From positions 1-60,257 of the forward strand of contig CAJPPK010000008.1 of assembly GCA_905372565.1 (NCBI GenBank): a stretch of DNA of 60,257 nt, written 5' to 3'. Made by a program: the position numbers and the translations under genes. Shown piece after piece: positions 33,424 through 42,386 of the stretch. The first letter of the stretch is position 1; every line of letters starts with the position of its first letter. The notes under the pieces were generated by a model. That model did not search any database. It saw only the letters and a list, made by a program, of their open reading frames with translations, and was not told the DNA's origin. The DNA comes from an uncultured Porphyromonas sp. GTDB taxonomy: Bacteria > Bacteroidota > Bacteroidia > Bacteroidales > Porphyromonadaceae.

Positions 33424-35964
33424 TTAATGGAGTAGGAGAGAGCCTTGATAAACGAGGAAGCAGACGAGCCAAGCCATCCCGCAAGAATAGAGTGCAGCGA
33501 AAACACCCCACTTCCAATGTCCCGACTCCCTCCCTATAGCGATGAGCGTAGCTATACAAGGGAAGTAAAGAAGGACAAAGAGCATGAAGCAGAAGCCTAT
33601 GAGTGGCGTGAACGAAGGTGAGCCATCCGGACGACGCTCCTGAAGCATTCGAGCAGATAAGTTAGCTACGGCCTCTTCGTCATCGCTATTGGTCCCGGTG
33701 TAGATTACCCCCATTGTGCTTACGACGACCTCCTTGGCCATAAGACCAGAGACAATGCTAACCCCCATCTTCCAGTCGAAGCCTAGGGGGCGAATGATCG
33801 GTTCGCTCCAGTGTCCGATATGTCCGATGATCGATTGCTCTTGGTGGAAGGTAGCGAAAGCGTGTTCCAATGAATCAACTTGGACTTTACGTACCTCTGC
33901 TGGGAGATTAGCTTGACTCTCTACTTGAGCTATCTGCGCATCTTTGATCGCTCTGGCTTCATTCTGACGAGGATAATAGCTCATGAACCAAACCAAGATC
34001 GAGGCAGCTAAGATGACGGTACCCATCTTCTGGAGATACTGTCGAGCACGTGTCCAGACGTGGATCCCTACGGAGCGAATCGTAGGGAGACGATAGGGCG
34101 GAAGCTCCATGACGAAGGGGATATCTTCTCCTGTGAAGACCTTACTCTTAAGTAGTCGGGCAGAAAGGACGGCGACGAATACCCCGATCGCATACAGGGC
34201 AAAGAGGATCAGCGTAGACTGCCATGGGATAGGGAATAGCGCTCCAGCCAGTAAGAGATATACCGGTAGACGTGCCGAGCAACTCATGAAGGGAAGCACA
34301 AGCATGGTGATCATGCGACTCTTGTGGCTCTCTATCATTCGGGTACTCATCACGGCGGGGACATTACACCCAAAGCCCATGACTAGCGGGATGAATGATT
34401 TGCCATGGAGTCCCATGCGATGCATGAGCTTATCCATGATGAAGGCTGCTCGAGCCATATAGCCACTGTCCTCTAGCAGGGAGATGAAGAGGTAGAGGAT
34501 GACGATCTGTGGAAGGAAGACGATGACACCTCCGACACCGGCGATCACGCCGTCGACGATCAAGTCCCGTAGTGGTCCCTCGCTCATACCTCTGCCTACC
34601 AGCTCTCCTAACCAGTTCACCCCAGCATCAATGAGATCCATAGGGTACTGCCCGAGGGTAAATGTGAAGAAGAACATCAGTACCATCAGGAGGAGGAAGA
34701 TCGGGAATCCCCAGGCGCGGTGGGTTACGAGATCGTCGATCTTGTCAGTCAGTGTTCGCTTCCTACGCTGGGCAGGGATATAGGTTTCCTTGAGGGCTCC
34801 AGCGATGAAGCCATACCTCGCATCGGTGATCAAGGCCTCAGCTTCTTCCTCGGCCTGTTCTAGGAGCTTGCGTAGAGCAAAGTCTCGGGCGGAGATGAGG
34901 AAGCCTCCTCGAGAGAAACGCGAGATCAATTGCTTCTCAATATCCTGGTCTTTCTCCAAAAGCTTGACGGCAAAGAAGCGCGCTGTCATCGGATCTGTCA
35001 GCTGAGTATGCTCTTGGATCTTCTGGGTCAGTTCCTGAACCAGAGGCTCGACTAATGGTCCGTAGGGGATACGTAGTGGGCGTAGCTCTCCATGCTCGGG
35101 ATGGAAAAGCGTATCAGGAGTCTCCTTTAATCCCTTGGCTAAGCTGATGATTTCATCGAAGAGAGCTTCCAGACCGAGTCCCGTGCGGCAAATCGTCGGG
35201 ATCATAGGTATTCCCAGCAGACGAGATAGGCGAGGGTAGTCTAGATACTCTTGGCGCTGCATGAACTCATCGAACATATTCAACGCTGCCACGACGGGTA
35301 GCCCCAGCTCCTTAAGCTGAATCGTTAGGTAGAGGTTACGCTCCAGATTGCAAGTATCCAGCACATTCAGCACCAAGTCGGGACGTTGGTCTCCGGTGAG
35401 GTAGTCGCGGATATAGCGCTCCTCAGGACTATAGGGAGATAGAGAGTAGGAGCCGGGCAGGTCAATGAGTTCGATGCGATAGCCAGCGTAGTAGATGTAG
35501 CCAGTCTTAGCCTCGATGGTGACGCCACTATAGTTACCGACGTGCTCATGTGCCCCACTGGCTTGGTTGAAGAGCGACGTCTTTCCACAGTTAGGATTGC
35601 CTAGTAGAGCGATGCGGATGGTAGGCAGATGCGTCCCTCGAGTGAATATGTTCCCCTGACGTTGGAGGTGGTGTAACTCTGGTGAGGGCACGGCTCGGTG
35701 CTCTGATGCATTGTCCTCCGAGGGGACTTGCTCAAGCTCTTCGAGAAGTCGAACCTCGATCTTCTTGGCATCTTGGTAGCGGAGCGACACATTATAGTCA
35801 AGGATCTTGTAGTAAATAGGATCCTTGAGCGGGGCATTATGCACGACTGTGATTTCCTTTCCTTGTATGAAGCCCATCTCAAGGATACGCTTGCGGAAAG
35901 CCCCCGATCCATGTACACGGAGGATAACAGCCTTTTGTCCTGTCTGTAGTTCTGCCAAGTTCAT
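33424..35964 (-). CDS. feoB: Ferrous iron transporter, FeoA-FeoB fusion
   Basis: This is a GTP-dependent Fe2+ importer of the inner membrane. Residues 1-75 form a FeoA SH3-like domain (MNLAELQTGQKAVILRV, GAFRKRILEMGF). After a linker comes the FeoB G domain, with G1 GNPNCGKTS (122-130), G2-like GNYSGVT, G3 DLPG (in LIDLPGSYSL) and ALNMFDEF at G4. A helical GDI region and the membrane part follow, with GFGCNVPAVMSTR and the gate motifs. The ATG at 35964 is preferred over the upstream in-frame GTG at 35970 because FeoA proteins begin at this residue. Length is 846 residues. It heads feoAB-Cys-rich-CaCA-rsh. Confidence 0.95.
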   Translation of the reverse strand: MNLAELQTGQKAVILRVHGSGAFRKRILEMGFIQGKEITVVHNAPLKDPIYYKILDYNVSLRYQDAKKIEVRLLEELEQVPSEDNASEHRAVPSPELHHLQRQGNIFTRGTHLPTIRIALLGNPNCGKTSLFNQASGAHEHVGNYSGVTIEAKTGYIYYAGYRIELIDLPGSYSLSPYSPEERYIRDYLTGDQRPDLVLNVLDTCNLERNLYLTIQLKELGLPVVAALNMFDEFMQRQEYLDYPRLSRLLGIPMIPTICRTGLGLEALFDEIISLAKGLKETPDTLFHPEHGELRPLRIPYGPLVEPLVQELTQKIQEHTQLTDPMTARFFAVKLLEKDQDIEKQLISRFSRGGFLISARDFALRKLLEQAEEEAEALITDARYGFIAGALKETYIPAQRRKRTLTDKIDDLVTHRAWGFPIFLLLMVLMFFFTFTLGQYPMDLIDAGVNWLGELVGRGMSEGPLRDLIVDGVIAGVGGVIVFLPQIVILYLFISLLEDSGYMARAAFIMDKLMHRMGLHGKSFIPLVMGFGCNVPAVMSTRMIESHKSRMITMLVLPFMSCSARLPVYLLLAGALFPIPWQSTLILFALYAIGVFVAVLSARLLKSKVFTGEDIPFVMELPPYRLPTIRSVGIHVWTRARQYLQKMGTVILAASILVWFMSYYPRQNEARAIKDAQIAQVESQANLPAEVRKVQVDSLEHAFATFHQEQSIIGHIGHWSEPIIRPLGFDWKMGVSIVSGLMAKEVVVSTMGVIYTGTNSDDEEAVANLSARMLQERRPDGSPSFTPLIGFCFMLFVLLYFPCIATLIAIGRESGHWKWGVFAALYSCGMAWLVCFLVYQGSLLLH

Positions 35965-35969
35965 AATCA

Positions 35970-35977
35970 CAAATATA
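35970..35977 (-). promoter_or_regulatory. TATATTTG box directly before feoAB
   Basis: The minus strand reads TATATTTG, a full TAnnTTTG match, ending only 6 bp before the ATG at 35964. If used, the mRNA would be leaderless or nearly so. No clear Fur box was seen around it. Confidence 0.4.
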
Positions 35978-36058
35978 CTTAAATTCCCCTAGCCTAAATG
36001 AATGCTCTGGGTACCCCAAAGGCACCCTTCTTCGTCCTCCTAACCTTCCATGCTGAGA

Positions 36059-36132
36059 GGTATGGGATCGCTCGAGGAGAGGTATACACTTAGTTCACAA
36101 GAGATATACCTTTTTTGTTCAAAAGGTATAAG
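36059..36132. repeat. 22-bp-period hairpin array, locus F
   Basis: Units GGTATGGG (36059), GGTATACA (36081), GATATACC (36103) and GGTATAAG (36125) are exactly 22 bp apart. TATACCTTTT (36105-36114) and AAAAGGTATA (36121-36130) make a perfect 10-bp stem with a 6-nt loop. It lies in the 343-bp gap between the metallohydrolase gene and feoAB, with the terminator at 36211 and the feoAB promoter box. Confidence 0.8.
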
Positions 36133-36210
36133 CTTTTTATGATTTATCTAGGAGATGTTCTTAGAACTGGTCAGATCTAAGGAGTGAAGAGACTCGAAGA
36201 GGGAAAAGAA

Positions 36211-36239
36211 AGGCCTATAGATCTTGGATCCATAGGCCT
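36211..36239 (-). terminator. Terminator after the metallohydrolase gene
   Basis: AGGCCTATAGATC (36211-36223) pairs with GATCCATAGGCCT (36227-36239), 12 of 13 pairs. On the minus strand the tail is TTCTTTTCCC. It ends the recJ-recQ-metallohydrolase transcript. Confidence 0.78.
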
Positions 36240-36307
36240 CGGGAGAGAGGGATAGCTGATAGCCTGCTATCGCTCTTTCGTCTAACTAAGGGATGAAGCT
36301 TCTTAGG

Positions 36308-36961
36308 CTAGCGGAGGAAGCCGTTAGTACGACGCTCATACCCGATCGTAGTTTCGGGCCCGTGACCACTGTAGACAATGGTCTCGTCAGGGAGCGTCAT
36401 GTACTGCTGTTGTATGCCTTCGATAAGCAGATCGTAGTCCCCGTACCAGAAGTCCGTACGTCCTATGGTGCCACGTAGGAGGGTGTCTCCCGCTAGGAGC
36501 ATACCTGACGTCGGGAAGTAAAAGGCAATATGTCCTGGAGCATGGCCTGGGACGAAAAGGACACGGATATCTTCCCCAGCGAAGGGGATGATATCATCTT
36601 GGTCAACTAAGGTATAGCGAGACATAGGAATATCCTCGGCAGGGAGTGTCAGACCGAACTTCTTCAGCTGCTCAGAGGCAGGTGGGAGGAGCTCGAAATC
36701 TTTACGATGCCCGTAGGCAGGTAGGTCGGGCCATGTGCGAAGGACAAAGGGAATGCCCCAGACATGATCGAAGTGCTGATGAGTACAGAATAGGAGTTTG
36801 GGAGTTAGCCCATGCTCTTCGATAAAGCTACGAAGGGTCTCTTCCTCCGAATGGCGCATACATCCTGGATCGACGATGATAGCATCACGACTATCATCGT
36901 CATAGATAATGTAGGTATTCTCTTGTACTGGACTGAAAGTAAAGCTATGAATCTTAAGCAT
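36308..36961 (-). CDS. Metallo-beta-lactamase-fold hydrolase (glyoxalase II-like)
   Basis: The 217-residue cytosolic enzyme has the binuclear zinc motif CTHQHFDHVWG (THxHxDH). Further ligands are the His of FVPGHAPGHIAFY, the Asp of LLAGDTLL, and the late His in YSGHGPETT. The size and the GRTDFWYGD stretch fit the small glyoxalase II/YcbL group, which hydrolyses thioesters such as S-lactoylglutathione or related compounds. The substrate cannot be assigned, as these organisms lack typical glutathione metabolism. It lies 36 bp downstream of recQ. Confidence 0.9.
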   Translation of the reverse strand: MLKIHSFTFSPVQENTYIIYDDDSRDAIIVDPGCMRHSEEETLRSFIEEHGLTPKLLFCTHQHFDHVWGIPFVLRTWPDLPAYGHRKDFELLPPASEQLKKFGLTLPAEDIPMSRYTLVDQDDIIPFAGEDIRVLFVPGHAPGHIAFYFPTSGMLLAGDTLLRGTIGRTDFWYGDYDLLIEGIQQQYMTLPDETIVYSGHGPETTIGYERRTNGFLR

Positions 36962-36997
36962 GAGTGGTAAGGAATGAAAGAGGAAGCTTAATGAAAT

Positions 36998-39082
36998 TCA
37001 GTGGATATGCTTGACGAGGTAAGTGCCATCTAGGGTGAAGCCTTCCTCTGGCTCTTGGGCGAGATAGCGAAGACCTTGGATGAGATCAAGCGGATTGTAG
37101 GGGAGTGCTTCCGTGATCTTAGTCACAGGATACGAGGTAGCATCAGTGCCTAGGAAGGAACGCTTGAGTTCCTCACGCAAGGCATCGATGATGAATTGAT
37201 TGAGCCCCGAGGGATGACGCCTGAGACAGACATCACACAGGCCACAGGGCGTAGAATCTTCTTCTCCGAAGTAGTGCAGTAGTCGACGAGAGCGACAGGT
37301 CTCTCCCTCGGCGATATAGGTACGTACGGCTCCTATTCGCTCGGCCATGCGCTCCTTACGCTTTTGGTAGACTTCATAGGGGATACGTAGATAGCTACTG
37401 TCTTCTCTACGGATCAGGAAGCGAAGACGTGGCAGTTGCTTCTTTGGGATATAGTGAAGCACACCCTGACGTGATAGCTGGGTGAGATAGGCATAGATCT
37501 GATCTTCGCTATAGTCTGTGAGGCGGGCGAGGTCTCCTTCGTCGATGACGACGTAGTCCGAGAAGAGTCCCGTATAAGTCCTTAGGATTGCCCGGATGAG
37601 CTTATCGGGTCCGATGTGTGGCTGATAGAGGTCTTTACTCGGAAGCAAGAAGTGAAGTAGCGAGCGAGATCCGTCGTCATTGTACTGGATCCATCCTGCG
37701 AGCTGCATGATCTCTAGCGCATGTCGAGTCTGGATCGGGCGCATGTGGAAGAGACGAAGGAACCGCTCGTCATCAAAGTCGAATGTCTGCCCCAAGCCCT
37801 CTCCCTCTCCGATACTAAGAAAGGAGCACAGTTGGTCGAATGTATATCGGATATAATCCTTCTCTGGGAAGCTGTCTTCGAGACGACGGACGAGCTGTCG
37901 GTCATCGGTTTGGCTAATGATAGCCACCGCATAGGATCGCTCTCCATCACGGCCAGCACGACCTGCCTCTTGGTAATACTCTTCGAGCGAGGTAGGCATC
38001 GTCAGGTGGATCACTAGCCGAACGTCAGGCTTATCGATCCCCATGCCGAAGGCATTCGTCGCTACCATCACACGTATTTCCCCCCGCATCCACCTACTCT
38101 GTCTCATCTCACGCTCTAGATAGGTGAGCCCAGCATGGTAGTAAGTGGCGCTGATCCCCTCTGTCTGTAGCTCTTCGGCTACGATTTGTGTCTGCTGTCG
38201 ATTACGGCAGTAGATGATAGCGGCTCCCGTTACTCGACCTAAGATATGTCTCATCATGGCCGACTTATCTTCGCTGTAGCGGATAGAGTAGGAGACATTG
38301 GGTCGGAGGAAGCTCTTCTTGAAGAAGGAGTATCCAGGACGAAACTCTAAGGCTTGGATGATGTCCTGGACGACCTCTTCCGTTGCTGTCGCTGTGAGGG
38401 CGAGAACGGGTACTTCGGGTAGTAGTGGCCTTAGCTTAGGTAGCTCTAGATAGGAGGGGCGGAAGTCGTATCCCCACTGACAGACACAGTGACACTCATC
38501 GACGACAATGAGTGAGACCTGTAGATGCTGTAGCCACTCATGGAAGGTGCTACTGCCTGCACGCTCGGGAGATATGTAAAGGAACTTATATCGCCCGTAT
38601 AGGCAATTATCAAGAGCAGTCTGTACCTTCTCATAGGACATCCCTGAGTGGATCGCAGTCGCTCGTATACCCCGTGCACGAAGATGATCTACCTGGTCTT
38701 TCATCAGGGCAATCAAAGGGGTAATTACGATCGTTAGTCCTGGGAGGAGTAACCCTGGTACCTGAAAGGTGATGCTCTTTCCCCCTCCGGTAGGCATTAG
38801 CCCCAGCGTATCTCTTCCATCGAGGCAGGACTGAATGATCTCTCGCTGGAGAGGGCGAAAGGTCTTGTAGCCCCAATAACGCTCTAGGATCTCTTCTGGA
38901 GATAGCTCTTCATCGGGTATTCCAGGGCGAGGATCGTAGGTAGATAGCTGTAGGGGGGGGGATTGTAGCTGGTCAAAGAGATCTTCAGGCCAGCTTCCTG
39001 TGGAGATAAAGCTATTGTCCCTCTCGTCTTCATGTCCGAGAAGTTCATCTAAGGGATACTCTTCTTGCTCGAGAGGCCTCAT
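36998..39082 (-). CDS. recQ: RecQ-family DNA helicase (second copy, no HRDC)
   Basis: The 694-residue 3'-5' helicase has an N-terminal extension of about 60 acidic residues. Then come FRPLQREIIQS, Walker A MPTGGGKS, a DECH box in VVDECHCVCQWGYDFRPSY (Cys in place of the usual Ala), TATATEEV and YQEAGRAGRDGE. The zinc-binding CGLCDVC follows, preceded by CRSRRLLHYFGE. It ends after a winged-helix region with no HRDC domain. It overlaps recJ by 4 bp, and RecQ and RecJ cooperate in end resection in the RecF pathway, so the coupling makes functional sense. Confidence 0.94.
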   Translation of the reverse strand: MRPLEQEEYPLDELLGHEDERDNSFISTGSWPEDLFDQLQSPPLQLSTYDPRPGIPDEELSPEEILERYWGYKTFRPLQREIIQSCLDGRDTLGLMPTGGGKSITFQVPGLLLPGLTIVITPLIALMKDQVDHLRARGIRATAIHSGMSYEKVQTALDNCLYGRYKFLYISPERAGSSTFHEWLQHLQVSLIVVDECHCVCQWGYDFRPSYLELPKLRPLLPEVPVLALTATATEEVVQDIIQALEFRPGYSFFKKSFLRPNVSYSIRYSEDKSAMMRHILGRVTGAAIIYCRNRQQTQIVAEELQTEGISATYYHAGLTYLEREMRQSRWMRGEIRVMVATNAFGMGIDKPDVRLVIHLTMPTSLEEYYQEAGRAGRDGERSYAVAIISQTDDRQLVRRLEDSFPEKDYIRYTFDQLCSFLSIGEGEGLGQTFDFDDERFLRLFHMRPIQTRHALEIMQLAGWIQYNDDGSRSLLHFLLPSKDLYQPHIGPDKLIRAILRTYTGLFSDYVVIDEGDLARLTDYSEDQIYAYLTQLSRQGVLHYIPKKQLPRLRFLIRREDSSYLRIPYEVYQKRKERMAERIGAVRTYIAEGETCRSRRLLHYFGEEDSTPCGLCDVCLRRHPSGLNQFIIDALREELKRSFLGTDATSYPVTKITEALPYNPLDLIQGLRYLAQEPEEGFTLDGTYLVKHIH

Positions 39083-40851
39083 CGGTCAGTCAGTCGTTCG
39101 TCCAGCTCGGACTCTAGGCACATATCTTTGACTCGGAGCTGTAGGAAGCTCTGAGTATAGAAGGTATTCTCCTCAAGCTCGTAGCATAGGGCGAAGGCTT
39201 GATGACGATTGATCGCCGGAGCATAGCGGGCTAGACCAATGGCAAAGCCATGGATAGGGCGAAGTCGGAGATAGCTATCCGTTATCCGAAGGCTGAGGTG
39301 CTGGTTTGCCTTGCCCACAGCACGGCTACCCCCAGCGTCACGTAGACCTCGAGTGAAGAAGATAGGGCGCTCATTATCCGTTCCGAAGGGAGCAAAGCGC
39401 TCGACTTGTCGGAGCAATGCTCTGCTGATCTCTGAGGGTCGGAGCTCCGCCTCTAGCTGTAGCGGGGGAGCTTGGTGGATGTTTAGGTCAGTTTGGGCAG
39501 TCGTCTGCTGGATATAGCTTTCGAGTAGCTCTCGGAATCTTGGTAGAGACTCTGGGCGCATCGTAAGTCCAGCCGCGAAGATATGTCCGCCGAAGCTCTC
39601 TAACTCTGAGCTACAGGCTTGCAGAGCTTGGTAGAGATCATACCCTCCGGAAGAGCGTCCCGACCCTGAGAGAATATCTCCACTGCGGGAAAGGATGATG
39701 ATCGGGCGATGATAGCGGTCGGCTAGTCGAGCAGCGACTATGCCCATGACTCCTTTGTTCCAGTCGGGGTGATAGAGGACAAAGACTGGGCGAGCATTCG
39801 CATATGGGTCTTGCTCTACGAGCTCTATGGCTTGGCGGGTGATCTGCTGGTCGAGCTCCTGACGCTGACGATTGTAGCTATCCAGGATCTGACTCTGTGT
39901 CTCCGCCGTACGTTGATCTTCGGCGATGAGAAGCTGGACAGATTCCGCTCCGTGAGCCATGCGTCCGGCTGCGTTAATGCGGGGGCCTAGCTCATAATAG
40001 ATACTCGCCATATCGACATGACCTGGCTGTATCTTACCCAGCTGCATAAGATGCTTGAGCCCAAGGGAGGGTTGGCTATTGATTTGACGTAAGCCATGGT
40101 AGACAAAGATGCGATTCTCTCCGAGTAGAGAGACACGATCTTGGGCTATAGAGAGTACGAGTAGCTCAAGCTGAGGTAGGAGTGTGTCGAAGCTCCATCC
40201 CTGTCGCTGCTGGAGAGCCTGAAGTAACTTGAACGCTACGCCACAGCCTGAGAGCTCGGTGAATGGGTAGTGGTTGTCACGACGCTTGGGGTTGAGCAGA
40301 GCGATCGCTGGGGGAAGCTCATCATCGGGTGTATGATGATCGCAGACGATGAAGTCCATCCCTAGGCTACGAGCATAGGCGATCTCTTCGTGAGCCTTAA
40401 CTCCTGTGTCGACAGCGATGATCAGATCGATCCCGTCCTCGTGGGCTTGGGAAAGGCGATCTAGGGTGATACCATAGCCTTCGTCATAGCGATCAGGGAT
40501 ATGGTAGTGGATCTGCTCCGAGGACATGCCCTGCTGGCGGAGGTAGCGGTAGAGGAGAGCGACAGCCGTCGTACCATCTACATCATAGTCACCATAGATC
40601 AGTATCCTCTCTTTCTGCTGTAGTGCTCGCTGAAGACGAGCTACCGCCAGCTCCATATCCTCTAGGAGAAAGGGATCATGGAGCCCGTCTAGCGAAGGAG
40701 AGAAGAAGGCTTCCGCCTGCTCGACAGAGTCGATGCCACGAGCTAGGAGTAGCCGACCAATGGCTGGGTAGCACCCTAGACGCTGAGCGAGTAGCTCTGC
40801 GCGGGTCGTATCTTCGGCTGTCAGGGGACGTATTTCCCAGCTTCTAGGCAT
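39079..40851 (-). CDS. recJ: Single-stranded-DNA-specific 5'-3' exonuclease RecJ
   Basis: RecJ degrades single-stranded DNA 5'-3' in recombination and mismatch/base-excision repair. The 590-residue DHH-family product has ILIYGDYDVDGTTAVALLY (metal-binding Asp cluster), IIAVDTGVKAHEEI, FIVCDHHTPDDELPPA (DHH motif), ELSGCGVAFKLLQ and, in the DHHA1 domain, SGSGRSSGGYDLYQAL with SFGGHIFAAG. Size matches the family. It starts 39 bp after the upstream hypothetical gene and is coupled to recQ. Confidence 0.95.
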   Translation of the reverse strand: MPRSWEIRPLTAEDTTRAELLAQRLGCYPAIGRLLLARGIDSVEQAEAFFSPSLDGLHDPFLLEDMELAVARLQRALQQKERILIYGDYDVDGTTAVALLYRYLRQQGMSSEQIHYHIPDRYDEGYGITLDRLSQAHEDGIDLIIAVDTGVKAHEEIAYARSLGMDFIVCDHHTPDDELPPAIALLNPKRRDNHYPFTELSGCGVAFKLLQALQQRQGWSFDTLLPQLELLVLSIAQDRVSLLGENRIFVYHGLRQINSQPSLGLKHLMQLGKIQPGHVDMASIYYELGPRINAAGRMAHGAESVQLLIAEDQRTAETQSQILDSYNRQRQELDQQITRQAIELVEQDPYANARPVFVLYHPDWNKGVMGIVAARLADRYHRPIIILSRSGDILSGSGRSSGGYDLYQALQACSSELESFGGHIFAAGLTMRPESLPRFRELLESYIQQTTAQTDLNIHQAPPLQLEAELRPSEISRALLRQVERFAPFGTDNERPIFFTRGLRDAGGSRAVGKANQHLSLRITDSYLRLRPIHGFAIGLARYAPAINRHQAFALCYELEENTFYTQSFLQLRVKDMCLESELDERLTDR

Positions 40852-40890
40852 ATTATCTATAGGGAGATAGCGGCGTATTGGCTCCCTTGA

Positions 40891-41763
40891 TTAGCGATAG
40901 GGAGTTGTGCGAATGTAGTAATAACGCTGGATGCTCTTGCCTTGTTCATCCTTGAGAGAGAAGAGATAATAGGTCTTCCCGCCCTGCTGAATTTCTTTCG
41001 GCGTGGTCAGGCGCTCCTTAGGCGTTTCTTTCCATAGCTGTTCGAAGAGAAGGGCATCAGAGAGCGAACGAACCTCGGTAGCTTTCTCGGGGCTAGATCC
41101 GTCTCCCGAGTGGGAAATCATACTGAGTAGCTCGACGAGCTGATAGATATAGCCGTTGAAACGAGGGCTCTTGAGGTGAGAAGAGAGGTCACATGCCCGC
41201 TTGATCAAGCCAAGGTGTGTGGGCATACGCCATAGTCCCTGCTGTACGAGGCGCAGGGCTTCCTCGAAGCGATGCTTCTCTATCTGCTGATCAGCAGATA
41301 GCTCTATCTGAGCAATGAAAGCATCTGTGTCCTCCTTCGTCTGTGGTGCGAAGTAGAGCTCACGTAGCTCTCCTCGGCTGAGGGTCGAGTCTGCCTGACG
41401 AAAGCGAGTCGTCAGTAGCTCGGGAGCTTGGCTCGCTCGGTCTAGCGTCTTAGTGCTAACGGATGTACCGCCAGTACGTAGTCGGATGCTATCTTGGCGC
41501 ATCTTCTCTAGTTGCTCCTCCGTCAGCTCCTTAGGTGCGTATGAGCGAGCGTAGCTACGTGTAGCCTGTCTTCTACTATGACGAGAGTTTGACCTCTTAG
41601 AGGTCTGTGAAGCGCTTTTCTTACTGCCTTTCTTGGAGGACCTGGCAGTCGCCGTTTTATGTGTAGAGCCTTTCTTGCGTTGGGCTAAGGTCTCCGTTGG
41701 ATGAACGAGAGCTATACCAAGGGTCGCTAGAAGGAGTGTTATCTTCGTTTTGAGGGTAGGCAT
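40891..41763 (-). CDS. Secreted basic protein, possibly DUF4919-like
   Basis: The 290-residue product has a signal peptide (about 1-27, cleavage near TLAQR). A Lys/Ser/Arg-rich low-complexity stretch follows (about 28-75). The folded domain includes ALRLVQQGLWRMPTHLGLIK, SHLKSPRFNGYIYQLVELL and, at the end, YLFSLKDEQGKSIQRYYYIR. This pattern (helical repeat then a beta-rich end on export to the periplasm) reminds me of DUF4919 proteins of Bacteroidetes, but the assignment is weak. A TATCTTTG box lies 66 bp upstream, so it probably leads the recJ-recQ operon. Confidence 0.65.
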   Translation of the reverse strand: MPTLKTKITLLLATLGIALVHPTETLAQRKKGSTHKTATARSSKKGSKKSASQTSKRSNSRHSRRQATRSYARSYAPKELTEEQLEKMRQDSIRLRTGGTSVSTKTLDRASQAPELLTTRFRQADSTLSRGELRELYFAPQTKEDTDAFIAQIELSADQQIEKHRFEEALRLVQQGLWRMPTHLGLIKRACDLSSHLKSPRFNGYIYQLVELLSMISHSGDGSSPEKATEVRSLSDALLFEQLWKETPKERLTTPKEIQQGGKTYYLFSLKDEQGKSIQRYYYIRTTPYR

Positions 41764-41828
41764 AAGCTGATCTTTTAGCTAAAGTAAGGCTTCCTCTTCA
41801 CAGGGCGAACTGTCAAAAGCCTTTAATA

Positions 41829-41836
41829 CAAAGATA
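41829..41836 (-). promoter_or_regulatory. Putative -7 box for hypothetical-recJ-recQ operon
   Basis: The minus strand reads TATCTTTG, a perfect TAnnTTTG, 66 bp before the ATG at 41763. Confidence 0.55.
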
Positions 41837-41974
41837 ACGTAAAGCACGCTAATTCTATTGAAAAGGGAGATGCTGTAGGGGAGATAGGGTAGTCGCTAGG
41901 CCCTCTAGCCTAGGTGCTCTAGAGGGATGAATGGGATCTACCCTGTAGGGGGGACTCTGGCTTATCTGAGTGAA

Positions 41975-42092
41975 GCTTTACCTTGCGAAGCATAAAGGCA
42001 TAGCTTTGCTCCGAGAGAGCTTTACCTCTACTGCGGGAAAGGTTTACCTAAGGTTTATAAGAGCCTCTTATTACGGCGATAAAGGGTGAGAT
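41975..42092. repeat. 22-bp-period hairpin array, locus G
   Basis: Units GCTTTACC (41975), GGCATAGC (41997), GCTTTACC (42019) and GGTTTACC (42041) are exactly 22 bp apart. GCCTCTTA (42063) and GGTGAGAT (42085) continue the phase weakly. AAGCTTTACCTT and AAGGCATAGCTT can pair with two mismatches. It lies in the 728-bp divergent gap between the recJ operon and metK, upstream of the riboswitch promoter; about 42095-42205 shows nothing recognisable. Confidence 0.76.
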
Positions 42093-42231
42093 TTCAGAGG
42101 AGGATTTACTTAGTCGGTAGGCTACCACCTAGAGCTTTATGGGCTGGTTGGTAGGCATCTTTTCCCCTCGATGCAAGGGATAGTCAAGGGGGTGGTATGT
42201 CCTCGATCTTTCCACTTCAAGAGAAAAGACG

Positions 42232-42239
42232 TACTTTTG
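42232..42239 (+). promoter_or_regulatory. Putative -7 box for riboswitch-metK transcript
   Basis: TACTTTTG on the plus strand matches TAnnTTTG. It would start transcription around 42245, just before the SAM-II element. The -33 region (CTTTCC at about 42208) is weak. Confidence 0.55.
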
Positions 42240-42268
42240 TGGAGCTAAAGCGCTCCCGAGGGAGAGGC

Positions 42269-42326
42269 TGAGGCGTGGAAAGATTTGTGTCGCTTGCAAC
42301 CACGGTAAAAAATGCTAAACCGCCTC
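42269..42326 (+). ncRNA. SAM-II riboswitch aptamer
   Basis: The core matches the SAM-II consensus in order: CGTGG (42274-42278), GATTTG (42282-42287), GCTTGCAACCACGG (42292-42305), TAAA, then GCTAAA (42314-42319). CGTGG pairs with CCACG (42300-42304) to form P1, and the AU-rich GATTTG loop and GCTAAA segment are the pseudoknot and SAM-contacting parts. GAGG (42270-42273) and CCTC (42323-42326) could close the element. SAM-II elements are known from Alphaproteobacteria and Bacteroidetes, controlling methionine/SAM genes. It precedes metK, which fits. The flanking CTCCCGAGGGAG (42253-42264) may form a small 5' hairpin. Confidence 0.9.
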
Positions 42327-42386
42327 CTTGCCTTCTGACGAGCCAATCCATAGGAAGTGCTCCCCAGAGAGTAAGATGACGAACTA

